Positions 12,717-24,064 of a stretch of 64,000 nucleotides of DNA are shown here, piece by piece (positions within the stretch are counted from its first letter, which is position 1; each line of letters starts with the position of its first letter). The translations under genes and the position numbers were made by a program. The notes under the pieces were generated by a model that saw only the letters and a list, made by a program, of their open reading frames with translations, made no database searches and was not told the DNA's origin. Source of the stretch: Toxotes chatareus (Eukaryota > Chordata > Actinopteri > Toxotidae). The stretch covers positions 14,154,001-14,218,000 of the forward strand of contig CM028895.1 in NCBI GenBank assembly GCA_016801885.1, in the 5' to 3' direction.

Positions 12717-13330
12717 CGTAACGTAGCTCTCTCTGTGGCTGGCACTATCTCGTCTGATTTTCAGTAGTGTGAGGAGACAGTCAGGGCACCTTGTTTTCCG
12801 AATGGCTATAGGTAAAAAGGCAAGTCAGCCTCGTCCGAACTGGTTAACCGATGCAGCTCAACTCGAGGAAATAAACGCGACCGTCGCCGATGTTTCGCCA
12901 CTCCACTCGAGGGAACCCCGTTTTTTTCAATATCGACGGAGAGGAGAGAAGAGAAGAGACGGAGCGAACAACTCTCCTCTCGCAAGAAGAGGCAACACTC
13001 CTTTTCCGACACGAGCAGGCGTTTGCTCAGGCTGTTTTTCTAGACCATCCACTACTCTCCCGACGCCGATCCGGCTGCAAAACCTTGAGCTGTTGCTGCG
13101 GGAGATACAGTCAGCAGCCCGCACACACGTCGCTTATATCCGTCACTTGGCATTAACACTGAACGCAGCTTTCAGTTTGCGCACCAGTCGGTGTGTGTTG
13201 CTGCCGAACAACAACTAGCAGCACAACATGACTGACTGACTGACTGCAGCGCTGACAGACGGGAGGGCTGGGCCCCCCTCCTGCCACACAAAGTGAAGAA
13301 ATCCTCACCAAAAGTCCCTCTGCGAGCTCC
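12717..13330 (-). promoter_or_regulatory. CpG-rich block with candidate distal minus-strand first exon
   Basis: CpG-dense sequence. On the minus strand TTACG is followed by GTAAGT (complement of 12711-12716), a near-consensus donor, so an exon probably ends at 12717. No credible coding frame starts in it, so it looks like a 5' UTR exon and promoter. It points toward bahd1, the only recognised minus-strand gene to the left, and may be an alternative bahd1 promoter. An independent non-coding RNA cannot be excluded. Confidence 0.45.
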
Positions 13331-16300
13331 TTTTAAAACACAAGTAACAAACGTGTTTTACATAACAAGAAGAAGAAGAACATCCTCATCCTACTTTCTG
13401 TGCAGAAGCATGTGATGGCAACATGGTGAGCCTTTTAAAGGCGTATCAACGCGTAACAGCAGGCAGGGCTTGCCTCGGTGGATCCACCCCGTTAACTTTC
13501 TTGGAAGGATGCGCTGTGGCATTAATTGGGCATGGTGATGACTGCCAGGCAGCCTGGAAGCACCTGTATACAAAAACGGTGTGCCTCAAAGTGGGGTTTA
13601 GGCCAGGAAAACCTCTCCTGTGGTGCTGGCAGGGGCCCCACGCCAAAGATCGCAAGTATGAGTTCAGCCCAAATCAAGTATGTTCACTTTAAACTTGAAC
13701 ACATTTAGGTCTAGTCTTATTTTTTTTTTTTCTGTATAAACACACATAACTCCTAAAGAATAGAAGGAAGAAATGTATGGAGGCTTTTAACAAGACATGG
13801 ACCCTGACTTTGCATGTTTGTTACAATATGCACTTCAAAAGTGGGTTAAAATGGGGGCAAATATGAATAATAATAATAATATAGTAATAATCATTTATAG
13901 CACATTTATATGGAATGGTTGATTCACTGACCAGCAAATGCGTTTGTTTCCTAATTGGGTCCCAAAACCCCCAGATGCATTTTCATTTAGTTGTATGTAA
14001 TTCTATTGATTGCCAGATTTTCTAGGATGTTGAAACATCTTAGTTGACCTCCACTGAAAATGAACGTTTCCATTGCTAGTGTCTATTTCCTGTGGACCTG
14101 ACCCAAAACAGAGTTTACAAAACACAGCACATAAACTCAGTTTTAGTTTTGAACAAATTCAAAGTTTTTGAGTGGTGAAAATGTAGCAGCCTGATTCAAC
14201 AAATCTAAGATAGGATGCCTTTCCTCACACTCCCTCCGATTCAGTTTTCAAATCAACCATGCATTTTAATTTTTGTGTCTCTATAAACTCTGTTTTGTGC
14301 TCTTAATTAACTCCACAGACAAGGGATTTTTAAATAGCTAAGTCTTCACCACAAGTGTCAAACATGTTTTATTTTCATTAAATGATAATTAAATGTAATT
14401 CTTCCATCAAGCAAGTCTTGAATAGTAGCTTAACAAAGTGATTAGCAAGTGCATTGCAATTGCTGTTCCTCCTGCATATTAACATTTGATGAAATTTTAT
14501 GCAGTGTTGTAGCTGAGGTGCCATGGCTCATGTTCATGTTGATTCTTAAGTCTCATTTTTCAGATTTGAGTTCAAATTACAAAGGTCATTTACAAATTAG
14601 GTCTTCAGTCCTTTGCAGGCCAAGTCCAAATCTCCACTTTGAATCAGCCACGTAAGAAATGAATAAAAAGAAAAGTCCTCATCCCTTTTAGAGTCATTAA
14701 TGTAACACAGTAGCAGAAATCAGATGTAACGCAACCAATAAACCTGAGGACATAATGGTGATTTCAGGAGTGGGAGCACAGTGGAGCTCAGAGTAAGGCC
14801 TCAGACTCACTCATCCCACGTTTGCTGCATCAGTTGTAGGAAAAGAGAGAGAAATATATTCAGCTTAAAAACTACATTTTACAGCACATACAGCACATTT
14901 CTGAATACTGTTAGTTAATTCCCAAATACAAATTGCTGCAGCTTTTAAAGGCCGTGCACACTTCACTTTTCCCGATTAGACCTCTGCTCTGGTTGGAGGT
15001 TTTCGGAGCTACGGTGGAATTACACAAGGCCATCAAACTATGTGAACTGATAAGAATAGCAGGCGAGTAACTCTCCCATCATAACCCTAACTAATAGGAG
15101 GGTCAGAGAGATGTCAAAGAAACATAGCACCTATACGTCGAAACATGCCGTAAAAGAGATCTATTCAGTGTGTAGGGCCTTTAAGTTATTATTAGCCACA
15201 GTAGCAGCGTGGCTCAAGGGATGGCGTTGTCAGTTTGTTGATTGGTCATTCCATCACTTCGCTCCAGACCAGTGTTGCCAGATTGGCTGGGTAAAAGTAG
15301 TTTTGGGTGACTCGAGCAAAGTGGGCTCTCCTGAATGAAAATAACACGCTTGGCTATTTGTTTTCATATATTCATGGTCCCCAGAGGATGAAGCATATTT
15401 TGGTGATCCCCCAATTTTCCTCTGGCGCCACCATGTGGTTGACATTTGTGGTCATTTATGTGGAGCGCACATTCATGTCCCCCTCAAGATAAACTATAAC
15501 TACAATAACATTTCATCTAAATTTGTTCAGTACTTTGGTTTATTACCTACTACCTATAAGGCTAATGACATTCCCATCTGACTCATCTGTACTTTGTGTT
15601 TAGTGTTAATTAGCAAATGTTAGCATGCTGACGTGCCAAACTAAGATGGTGAACATGGTAAACATTATACCTGCTTAACATCAGCATGTTAGCATGATGA
15701 GCATTATGAGCGTTTGCATGCTCATATTAGAATGTAGCCCAAAGCACCAGTGTGTCTACCTAAGCACAGCCTTACAGAGCTAATAGTCAGTGTAGACTGA
15801 CTTATGCCTAAAATATTTTTTTGTGTTTTCAGTCTAAAGCAAAAAATGTATGTCTTTTCTGGGATTTTAGTCAATGTTTTCCAAAAAAAAAAAACACAGT
15901 TCAGTGACTCTGTATACAAAATACACAAGACAACAAATTGTGATTTGGGGAAAACCCCAACTATATCTCACTGTCTTAGGCTGAAATAACAATGGTTTTT
16001 ACATGGGATCGAAACAAAAAAAAAAAAGCCTGTATCACATAAAAATAAAAGCTTGAAAGCACCTTATTCGGATGAAACATTGAAACTAGTGCCTGTAATT
16101 TGATCAGGTCTCTGACTGATAATTATTGGATGGTGAAAAGGGACTACAACTTCCTAACTGTCCAGGCTCATTACGCAACACTTAGTTTACCCAGTTACTG
16201 CCAGTGTAGGGCTTATCCTTAATTACAGTCAAACACACACACACACACACTGGGATTCACAATTAAGCTGAATCAGGATGCAGGATGGTTGAAGAGAAGG

Positions 16301-17259
16301 TCTGCTAACTAGACAGTGCATGAAAAGAGGAAAAGAGACAAGCTGGAACATGAACTTGTCCTGTGTCAACAGCAGGGTCCACAAGCCCCTGTCTTTGTCC
16401 ACCACTCACAGACAAAGAGAGACATATTGACACACTCAGGCGTATTATTGTTCTTTTTTCAATTACCTACATTAAAAGTTAAGCGCTGAACTTAACTGCT
16501 TTCCTTCTGAAAAAGAGTTTAGCTAATAAAGAACACTGTGCTTTGATCCAAGTCTCATCATTCTGGTTTGCCTAAGTGAGCACATTTGCAAGGATGTGCG
16601 GTTCTTCTTCTCTCATTCTCTGTTGTGCACTTATTCTTAGAGTAAAACAGGAAGTTTCAACCAGCATGTATGGTTAGAGACACAACTGACAACTGTGAGC
16701 TCTATGAAAGTTTACAAAAGTTGCAGTACAGCGGAAAACGTTTCCTCTCAAAACAGTATTTTTATATATAGATATATATATATATATTCTTACAAATGAG
16801 TAATGAGGAGATGTTAACAAAGATGTCATTAAGTTAATTTTTTGTACTGTCACTGTCATGTATTGTTTGTCAAAAAACAGCAGGCAAAAATGACAAAATG
16901 AGGTGGAGAACAAGCGTCAGAGGATATAAATTTGCTCTTGCAGGAATTGCGTTTGGTGATGTCAGCCAGTGGAAAAACATGTCTCTGCTTTAAATCAGAC
17001 ACGATGCTGGTCTCAAGATGAAGCTTTGAAAAGCTCAGAGGTAAAACTTTAATGACTCCCCCCCTTCAGTGTTTCCAGCATCCTGTTGTTTTCCTTTCTC
17101 TGTAATGAGCACAGCCAATCACCAATCTAGATTCCTCCCACCTTTGAGAACTTGATAACAAGGATGTCTGGTCAGTGATGCAGCAAATCATATCTCTCCT
17201 TACTTCTGTGACAACAACACTGTAGTGACTTTTTTGTGTGATTTAGCTAACTTTTAGTA
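13331..17259. other. Intergenic AT-rich region
   Basis: No supported exon. It contains a teleost repeat rich in gttagcatg motifs at about 15.59-15.80 kb, a short CA repeat near 16.23 kb and a TA-rich stretch near 16.77 kb. The remaining short reading frames have no recognisable protein pattern. Confidence 0.5.
15590..15800. mobile_element. Teleost dispersed repeat with gttagcatg-type motifs
   Basis: The stretch carries repeated ttagcatg units (tgttagcatgctgac, atgttagcatgatgagc), the conserved phrase aagatggtgaacatggtaaa, and the tail caaagcacc...cctaagcacagccttacagagc. I recall this combination as a frequent interspersed repeat of percomorph fish. Class and boundaries are uncertain. Confidence 0.55.
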
Positions 17260-18192
17260 ATGGATGGCTTTTCTGTCAGCCTCTTGGCCTTAAGAATCTC
17301 CATTTCTTGCGTGGGACTTGTGGGTAATTCATTTCTCATCCTGTCCATTATTCTGAACAAGCTCTCCCGAGTGAAGTCTTTTGAGATGTTTATCCTGGGA
17401 CTGGCTACAGCCAACATGGGGGAAATTATCATCGTGAACTTGTATGATATTATCATCCTTGAGACTTCCTCCACCACAACAGGCACTTGGCAGTGTCGCT
17501 TGCTCAAGTTCCTGACTGTGTTTGGTGAAATTACCAGCATCCTTTTCACCGTCCTCATCAGCCTCTTCCGCTACCAGAAGCTGAAAGACGCCAATAAGAG
17601 GGTCAACCTCCCAATCTGCCTGGACAGCATCAGGTCAGCCTGGATGGTGAGTGGGGTTTGTGTGATGCTCTCCTCGCTACTAAGTCTCCCCATTTTTGTC
17701 ATGAATCTGCAAGGCCCTGTGGAAAATGTCACAAGAAACAGAAAAGGCTGCCCTCCAGACTTCTTTCAGTGTAGTAATAATTACTGTCCCATCATCAACC
17801 GCTTCTACAAATACCTGTTCATCCTGGCGTGCAACCTGCTGCCTCTGATCATCGTCACGGCCACCAGCTGCCTCATCATCATGGTGCTGCTGAGCCAGAG
17901 GAAGACGGTGACACCAGTGGTGAGTGTGAGTGTGAGTGGGACGAGCCAGTCCAGCAGGAAGAGTAAACGACCAAAGCTTCAGCGAAGCACCATAGCTATA
18001 CTGGCCGCCATGGGCTTGTTCCAGGTAGACTGGACCCTCTACGTGATCTTCCAGCTGACTTTCAACGCCTCAGACTTTCCTTTTTGGGCTGAAATGGAGT
18101 TCTTTATCTCAACTTCCTATACATCCATCAGTCCATATGTGTACGGGATAGGAAATAATCTGTTCTCTCTCAAGAACCTTATAAAGAGGTAA
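17260..18192 (+). CDS. Single-exon seven-transmembrane receptor, possibly V1R-like (ORA) chemoreceptor
   Basis: 310-residue intronless reading frame starting at ATG 17260 (context gtaATGG) and ending TAA at 18190-18192. Approximate helices: TM1 9-32 (with a GN pair at 22-23, the class A position-1.50 pattern), TM2 41-64, TM3 81-103, TM4 127-147, TM5 183-210, TM6 240-266, TM7 277-297. Cys79 before TM3 and Cys164/171/176 in loop 2 can form the usual disulfide. NVT at 156-158 is a possible N-glycosylation site. There is no DRY motif; TM3 ends FRYQK. TM7 has SPYVYG instead of NPxxY. The C-terminal tail is very short. These traits suit fish V1R-like ORA receptors better than rhodopsin-type receptors, but this is an impression, not an alignment. 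It may act in olfactory neurons if ORA. A T2R-like or orphan receptor is the alternative. Confidence 0.75.
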   Translation: MDGFSVSLLALRISISCVGLVGNSFLILSIILNKLSRVKSFEMFILGLATANMGEIIIVNLYDIIILETSSTTTGTWQCRLLKFLTVFGEITSILFTVLISLFRYQKLKDANKRVNLPICLDSIRSAWMVSGVCVMLSSLLSLPIFVMNLQGPVENVTRNRKGCPPDFFQCSNNYCPIINRFYKYLFILACNLLPLIIVTATSCLIIMVLLSQRKTVTPVVSVSVSGTSQSSRKSKRPKLQRSTIAILAAMGLFQVDWTLYVIFQLTFNASDFPFWAEMEFFISTSYTSISPYVYGIGNNLFSLKNLIKR

Positions 18193-21100
18193 TTAAGAGC
18201 TTTTCTTCAGGCCAGACTTGTCAGTTTTTTTAACAGAAATTTGTAATGGTGTCTTGTTTTTAGTCATGAAATATTAAGCAGAAACAAATCAAAGATTTTA
18301 TAATTACTTATTACTTTATAATTCTATGTTAGTTCAAGGGAGCAGTGGTTAACATTTTAAACTACAGTTTTTTTTTTTTAAATAAGGTCATCTTTATTTC
18401 TTCAGTAAACAGATTACAGCTTGGTGTTACAACTTTATGTCTTTATTTACATAAAATATGAAATGAAAAAGCTCTATGGTTAAAAATTTTGTTTTTGCAA
18501 ATTCAAGAGTAGTTTTCAGTACCAGAGTTTTACATTTATATAGATCTATACAGTACCAGTCAAAAGTTTGGACACACTTTTGACTGGTACTGTATATATT
18601 TTAAATCAGCCATAAAGTAATTGCCTCGTTTGAGTGACAGAAGCATCAGAGTACTGTCATGACCTGAAAAATAAAATGTTTTCATGTCTATAGAGTCTCT
18701 CTTACAGCCTTTCAGTAGGAGGAGGGCAAGTGAATCTCATGTGGTGCAGTGTACCCTAAAATAAACACTAAAGACATAACAAGTCCCTGCTTCGCTCTGA
18801 TAAATGCAGACTCACATGTTGCTGTAGTTTTCTAATGTAATTCTACACATTACAGCTGTATTTGTAAATGAACATGACACCAGTGTGCATAAACCAACAA
18901 GACCTGTGTTTACAGCTCAGTGAGCTGAGTGAAGAGGCAGTTCTGTTCCTCACTGTTTCTTTCATTTGTGGGTAAGATTTGAAGCTACATGCATAGCTGT
19001 GCTACTGAACACTGAATTAAGATCAGCTATTAACACTGACCCACATCCATGCGAGCTTTGTATGCTGTCATGTCATGCACTGAGACCCTCGACCCGACTG
19101 CTACTGTGAGTTTAGGAGAAAGTTTAATATTGATTCTGTTTTGACATGAGTCAAGGAGAGCATAAAGCTTGTGGCTAGGCTTTGTCACATCACTGAAAAG
19201 ACTCACCGGCTCCTGCTGAAAGTGAAAACTATTACACATAGGTCACAAATTAGTCATAGTGCCCTACTGAGTCTGTCTGTGACACATTTAGTTCATTTAG
19301 ATCTGGATGTTAGCGGGCTGATATTAAAGCTGGGGTTATCTTTGCCTCTAAAATTGTTAGTTATAAAAATATCTACACTGAATATGTGAACTTTACACTA
19401 CTCTGCAAACGGCCTCTTTTGCTTCTGTCATGACAAAATTACACTACATAACAAATCTCTGATAAAGTGTGGACACTGGCTTCATGTGACTCTGGGTCAT
19501 CACTTGTCTCTGTCTTGACATCTTAATTAATTTGTCTTCTTGACAAAATATAGATCACTGTTAAACAACATATCATGTCCACTGTCTACATTCAAAAGCA
19601 GTTCCTTATTAACACTGACTTTAAAACAGTGATGATGGATTAGATATTATGCCTGTTCGTGGTAATTTTAAACATGGTTTGACAGTTGTGACAGAACACA
19701 CAATGGCCACACAAAGTCTGGCCACTAGTCATTGTCTGCGCTGCCACTGCTGATTTTACTTTGGTGACATCACACTTTGGTAGCTGTCAGTACATACTGT
19801 ATTGTTTGTTATGTAAGTATAAAGCAACAAAGACAGACTCAGGAAAGGAGTTCTTGCACTGGCATCTTTATAGAGATACTTAAAGCTGTTTGCACAACCT
19901 ACAGTTTAAGAATTAAGTTGATGTGAATAATCCAGAATTTATTTATTATTGGTTAATTGGTTAAAAAAAAATGTTTTTAGCTTTTGTTTTTATGCCAGTA
20001 TGCCTATCATGAAAAATAATTAATATTACATTTGATTTTTAATTTTTCACAGAAAGAATGATGTGGTATATTTTTAAACAATCATCCCTGCCTTGGTGTT
20101 CCAGCTATGTGTGTGCGCACAACTGCAACCTCCCGAGTACCAATTAAAATACAATATTTGAATGAACTGTACAGTGAATACGCACGTTTGAAGCATTGTA
20201 ATTCATCTGTTCATCTGGCACGTGTACTATTACTGGGAAAACTGAAAAGGTTCCTGTGGATTTTAAAGCCACATTCAGATGATTTTATGGGTGACTTTGA
20301 ACTTTGTTGTGTTGTTTTGTGCAGATTAATTGCGCAGTGTCTTAATATCAATCGTGTAAACTGCAGGCAAAAGTCTTTTCCTCACTACTAAATATATACA
20401 TATATAATTTGTCAGAGCCGAGTAACTGCACCGGTTTGGTTATTTCAGCAGTTTAAGCCTCACAGCCTGATGTGCTGTCCATCACGAGCAGGCTGCAGCG
20501 CATCACCACGACATCTCCACGTGGAACACAGACGATGGGAAGGTTCATGCGGGCTGTTTTCCCACTTCCTCGTCCCGGTTAGACCACGCCTTGTTGACTT
20601 AATAACATATTACTTTTGATATTGTAGTGATTTCATCTTTTCATTTGTATAAACTGGATTATAAATCCACACCGAGGCTTTAAAGCAAACATGTCTGTTG
20701 GTTTGTTTGTTTGTTTTAATGCCACAAGCGATAAATACAAACGCCATTCCTGACTCAGCTGAAGCGGTATTTTAGCGTTAAATCCATGTCCACAATTATA
20801 CCAATCAGTCGTTACAGGTGCGTCATCGCACCATTTATTCATTGGTTTATTTATTGAATACTTGGATCACAGAGCCATGGGCTGTAACCCAACCCCCCCA
20901 GCCACAGACACAGAACTGTGGTGGACATTAAAGCCATCTTCCTTCCACTGCAATTGTTAAAAATAAATAAAATAAAATCTCAGGAAAATTAGACATACAC
21001 ACGTACATGCATGCATTCCAACCGTGAGCTGCAGCCAGGATGTTCTGATTTGCTTGGTTTTGAAATGTAACACATTTTGCAAATGTAGACACAATTCTAG

Positions 21101-21640
21101 GATTAATGTCCTGGAAAATGCATAGATAATGTTTTAAAACACCCTAAGAGGCCATTCATTTAGTTGAGTCCAGCTGATCTCTACATATACCACAAATTTA
21201 AAATAAAGGCTGTACTTCGCTTAAGATTTTGTTTTTGTGGGTTAATAATTCACAGAGCAGGCATTAGATTAGCCTTTATGTATGATATCTAGTATTAAGC
21301 AAATCCCTGTGTACATTAGATGAAGGCTAGGCCACATTTAGGTTGAACAAGGCTTCCTGAGTCTGTATTTTCCTTTTGTTAAAGTCTAAACCTAAAGACT
21401 TGGGCTTCAAAACCTTTAAATAGGGAACTGCAACACGGTAAATACCCACTACCCAACAATCGCCACGATCCAACTTCCTGTGCAACAAGATTTGTGGAAA
21501 CCCGTACATGGCGATAGAATAACTTTAATTATCAGTAGCTATTTAATTAAATCGTTATACAGCAGAGATTTTATTTGGGCAAATACTTTTTTTTAGTTGC
21601 AACCTCTCGACGCCATCTTTATCAGAGGAACAATTGCCAC
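18193..21640. other. Intergenic region between the receptor gene and the mga promoter
   Basis: No supported exon. A possible poly(A) signal for the receptor gene (aataaa) occurs at 18670-18675. A short perfect foldback of transposon termini is at 18547-18596. The rest is AT-rich with short frames lacking protein-like features. Confidence 0.5.
18547..18596. mobile_element. Abutted Tc1-like terminal inverted repeats forming a perfect hairpin
   Basis: The arms at 18547-18567 and 18576-18596 are exact reverse complements over 21 bp (tatacagtaccagtcaaaag plus one base), with an 8-base loop ttggacac. The phrase cagtaccagtcaaaagtttg resembles the tips of fish Tc1/mariner-family elements as I remember them, and the TA at both edges fits a TA target site. 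It looks like an element that lost everything except its two ends. Confidence 0.65.
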
Positions 21641-22519
21641 CGCAGTTTGCGGCGTGTCTTTGTAGAAAAGGTAAATAAGAAGTTGGTGGTTTAGACTGTA
21701 CAGGTCAGTGTTGCTATGGTCTCAGGGGAGTTTTGATAAGGACACCGGGCAGGTTATTCCGTGATACAAAGGTAACTTTTCTTTCAGCGGTGTGTCTTGA
21801 TCATGTTTTTTTTTTTTTTTTTCTCAGGCCATTGACACCATGATGAAAAAAAAACTGGCCGGTTAAATCCTCAGGAGCGAGCTTGCGCATTGGCTACTGG
21901 AGCTCAACCGCCATGGCGAACGTGTTACGTCACCGTCGAAAGCACGGATGTGTGTGTGTATGTGTGTGTGAGAGAGGGAGGGGGGCAGAGAGGAGTGTGT
22001 GTGAGTGAGTGAGTGTGTGTGTGTGTGCTCCTCCACAGAGGGTGAGAATGGAAATGTGATCGAAAAAGGTAAAAGAAGTAACGGAAATACAAAGGAAGGA
22101 AGAGAAAGTCTCGGGTCCTCGCTGTCGGCGCAGGAATCACACACCAGAAACATTTTTCGCGCAAACTTGCTGAGAGTTGTCCTTACCGGCGCGCGGACTG
22201 AGAGCTCGAGGTGGGAACAAGCGAGAAAAAAAAAATCTCCCGCTTCCCTCGCGCTGGCGGCCCGGGAATCACGCGCCATTGAAGGGGGGTGATATTGTGC
22301 ATGCGCTTTGGCTCCACTGCGTGCACGCTCGGGTCGGTCGATGCGAGCACAGTGGCGTGGCTTTCGGCCTCCATTTGCCAGTTTGTGTTTATGTTCGAGG
22401 GATTCAACGAGGCCCCTTTCAGCGGCGACGACGACGACGTGCAACAGTTGGAGGTTTACCGTGAACAATATTATCACGTCGCTTCGGTGGGCCACGAGGG
22501 ATTCAACCGACGCTGAAAG
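21640..22519 (+). promoter_or_regulatory. mga promoter and non-coding first exon (CpG-rich)
   Basis: Sequence becomes CpG-dense from about 21.87 kb. A plus-strand donor AAAG|GTGAGG places an exon end at 22519. The next supported exon starts at 24028, after the acceptor ttgttag. A TGA lies in frame just upstream of the junction (gctgaaag), so the coding frame cannot extend into this exon and it is 5' UTR. The transcription start is not resolved. A TG/AG-rich stretch at about 21950-22030 lies inside the block. Confidence 0.55.
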
Positions 22520-22902
22520 GTGAGGCGTTAGTGAAACCTGCAACTTTTCCAACTTGGTGAGTGGTGGAGCGGGCGGCCTTCCTCTCTGCGGTGTGTGAGG
22601 AAGAAAGCTGTTGTCAAACTACTTCATTTCACAGCGTGGCTTCATATTTAACGAGGAAAAACAGTTGCAGGGAGCCTAGTTGGGAGTTTACGTTGTGAAC
22701 ACGCCGGGGATAATTCATTGGAGGCTCTCGTTCGGCCGATTAACACCTTTAGAGCACGGCATCTGTGTGTTGGTGTGACTGTGTGATTAGTAAATTGTCC
22801 AGGGGGGGCAGGACAACACGAAAACAGGTTACCTTTTTAGCTTGTCCTCTGTCGTCGACGGAGGTGAATTCATTTGGGCTGTGATGATGGAAACGATGTG
22901 CG

Positions 22903-22926
22903 GTGTGTGTGTGTGTGTGTGTGTGT
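22903..22926. repeat. (GT)n microsatellite
   Basis: Twelve GT units in the first mga intron. Confidence 0.9.
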
Positions 22927-24034
22927 TTTCAGTGTATCATCCGCACTTAAAACACAGGCCTGTCCGAGCGTTTCAGCCATGTCTTCAGCTGGCTGATATC
23001 AGGCAGGCTATTGGTCAGTCACACCAAGGTGGTCCCGCAGCCCACTTCATGAAGGCAAAGTCCACTTTTCTCAGACTGCCAAGATAAATTGTTAAACAGA
23101 AAAATACTGTGCGTTTGTTAATATGAGTCCTATTAGTCAGATGCGTTTAACGTTCATCCTGAGGGGTGCTAACCTAAGGCGGTGGGGGGCGTTGTGCCCC
23201 CCCACTATTTTTTTTTCTCCAGGGGCTCAGCATCGGTAGATTTTGGCTCTAGACCAGAATTAATTGAACATTTTATGGGGTTTTTTAATACTGTACTATT
23301 GTAGATAAGGATAAGGGTATGCAACATCATCACAACAAATGATCTTACTCTTAGTATGATGCCACAGTATGATGGGTATAAAGTCCTTGCATAAGCTCAG
23401 TAACAAAGGGGGTCTTGTATACCAGGTGAGATATATTTTACAAATACATGTTTTACACATCAATACATGTTAAACATGTCACCATCAGTGTTTCAAAGCA
23501 GCACATATGGTCTAGAGTTGTAAATAAATGCTCATTCTGAATTACTGGCTCATTTAGTTTACAGGAGGGTGTGGTCTGTCCTGAAATTGCTCTGCAATGG
23601 TTTGATTCTTATTGAAATTCCTGTTGAATACAAAGAGCTGTTCTATGAATCATGCAGATCAGATATCCTGAAATGTGGTCCAGGTGCTCTTTGGCTTACA
23701 GAACATTCACTCAGCCAGCAACCTGAGAAACCAATGGTTGGATGCACTTTAATTTTGTATGATCCAAAAACAATACTTTGGTGTTGACTTCAGTCATCTC
23801 ATTTCTAAAGTTGATTTCACAGAGAATATGGTTGCACCTTAAATTATTTCCTGGAACTGAATTTGTAGCACCAAATGCTGTATCACTGCTGATGCTACTA
23901 CTAGCTCTAAATTAGCCTGTAGCTTTTTGAAGTGTTTTCTATTATTCACAGAATGTGTTGTAGCTACGTAACTTGTAAAAATGGTAGTAAAAATTAGTAT
24001 TATAATTATTGTATCATTCTTTGTTAGGTATCAA

Positions 24035-24064
24035 ATGGGGTGGAACGACGACAGCCGCTGGTGA
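24035..24064 (+). promoter_or_regulatory. Short upstream ORF overlapping the mga start codon
   Basis: ATG at 24035-24037 opens nine codons (MGWNDDSRW) ending in TGA at 24062-24064. The A of this TGA is the first base of the mga ATG (tgatg). Such an overlap can impose termination-reinitiation control. The uORF start context has C at -3 and G at +4, so leaky scanning is also possible. Confidence 0.6.

Noticed and set aside
12769..13218. 149-residue plus-strand reading frame in the distal CpG-rich block
   Set aside because: Composition follows GC content, overlapping frames are equally open on both strands, and the only strong splice donor points to the minus strand.
13423..13708. Overlapping 60-90 residue frames near 13.4-13.7 kb
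   Set aside because: Short, present on both strands and in several frames, no splice or homology support.
21863..22552. 229-residue minus-strand reading frame over the mga promoter
   Set aside because: It consists largely of translated TG/CA and AG repeats and CpG-rich promoter sequence. It has no domain pattern, and the plus strand carries the better-supported first exon.
23569..23787. 72-residue plus-strand frame in mga intron 1
   Set aside because: No splice context consistent with mga phase and no recognisable motif.
24040..24063. Earlier non-ATG start (GTG at 24040) for mga
   Set aside because: It is open upstream only to the exon boundary, where a TGA precedes it across the junction. 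A normal ATG exists at 24064.
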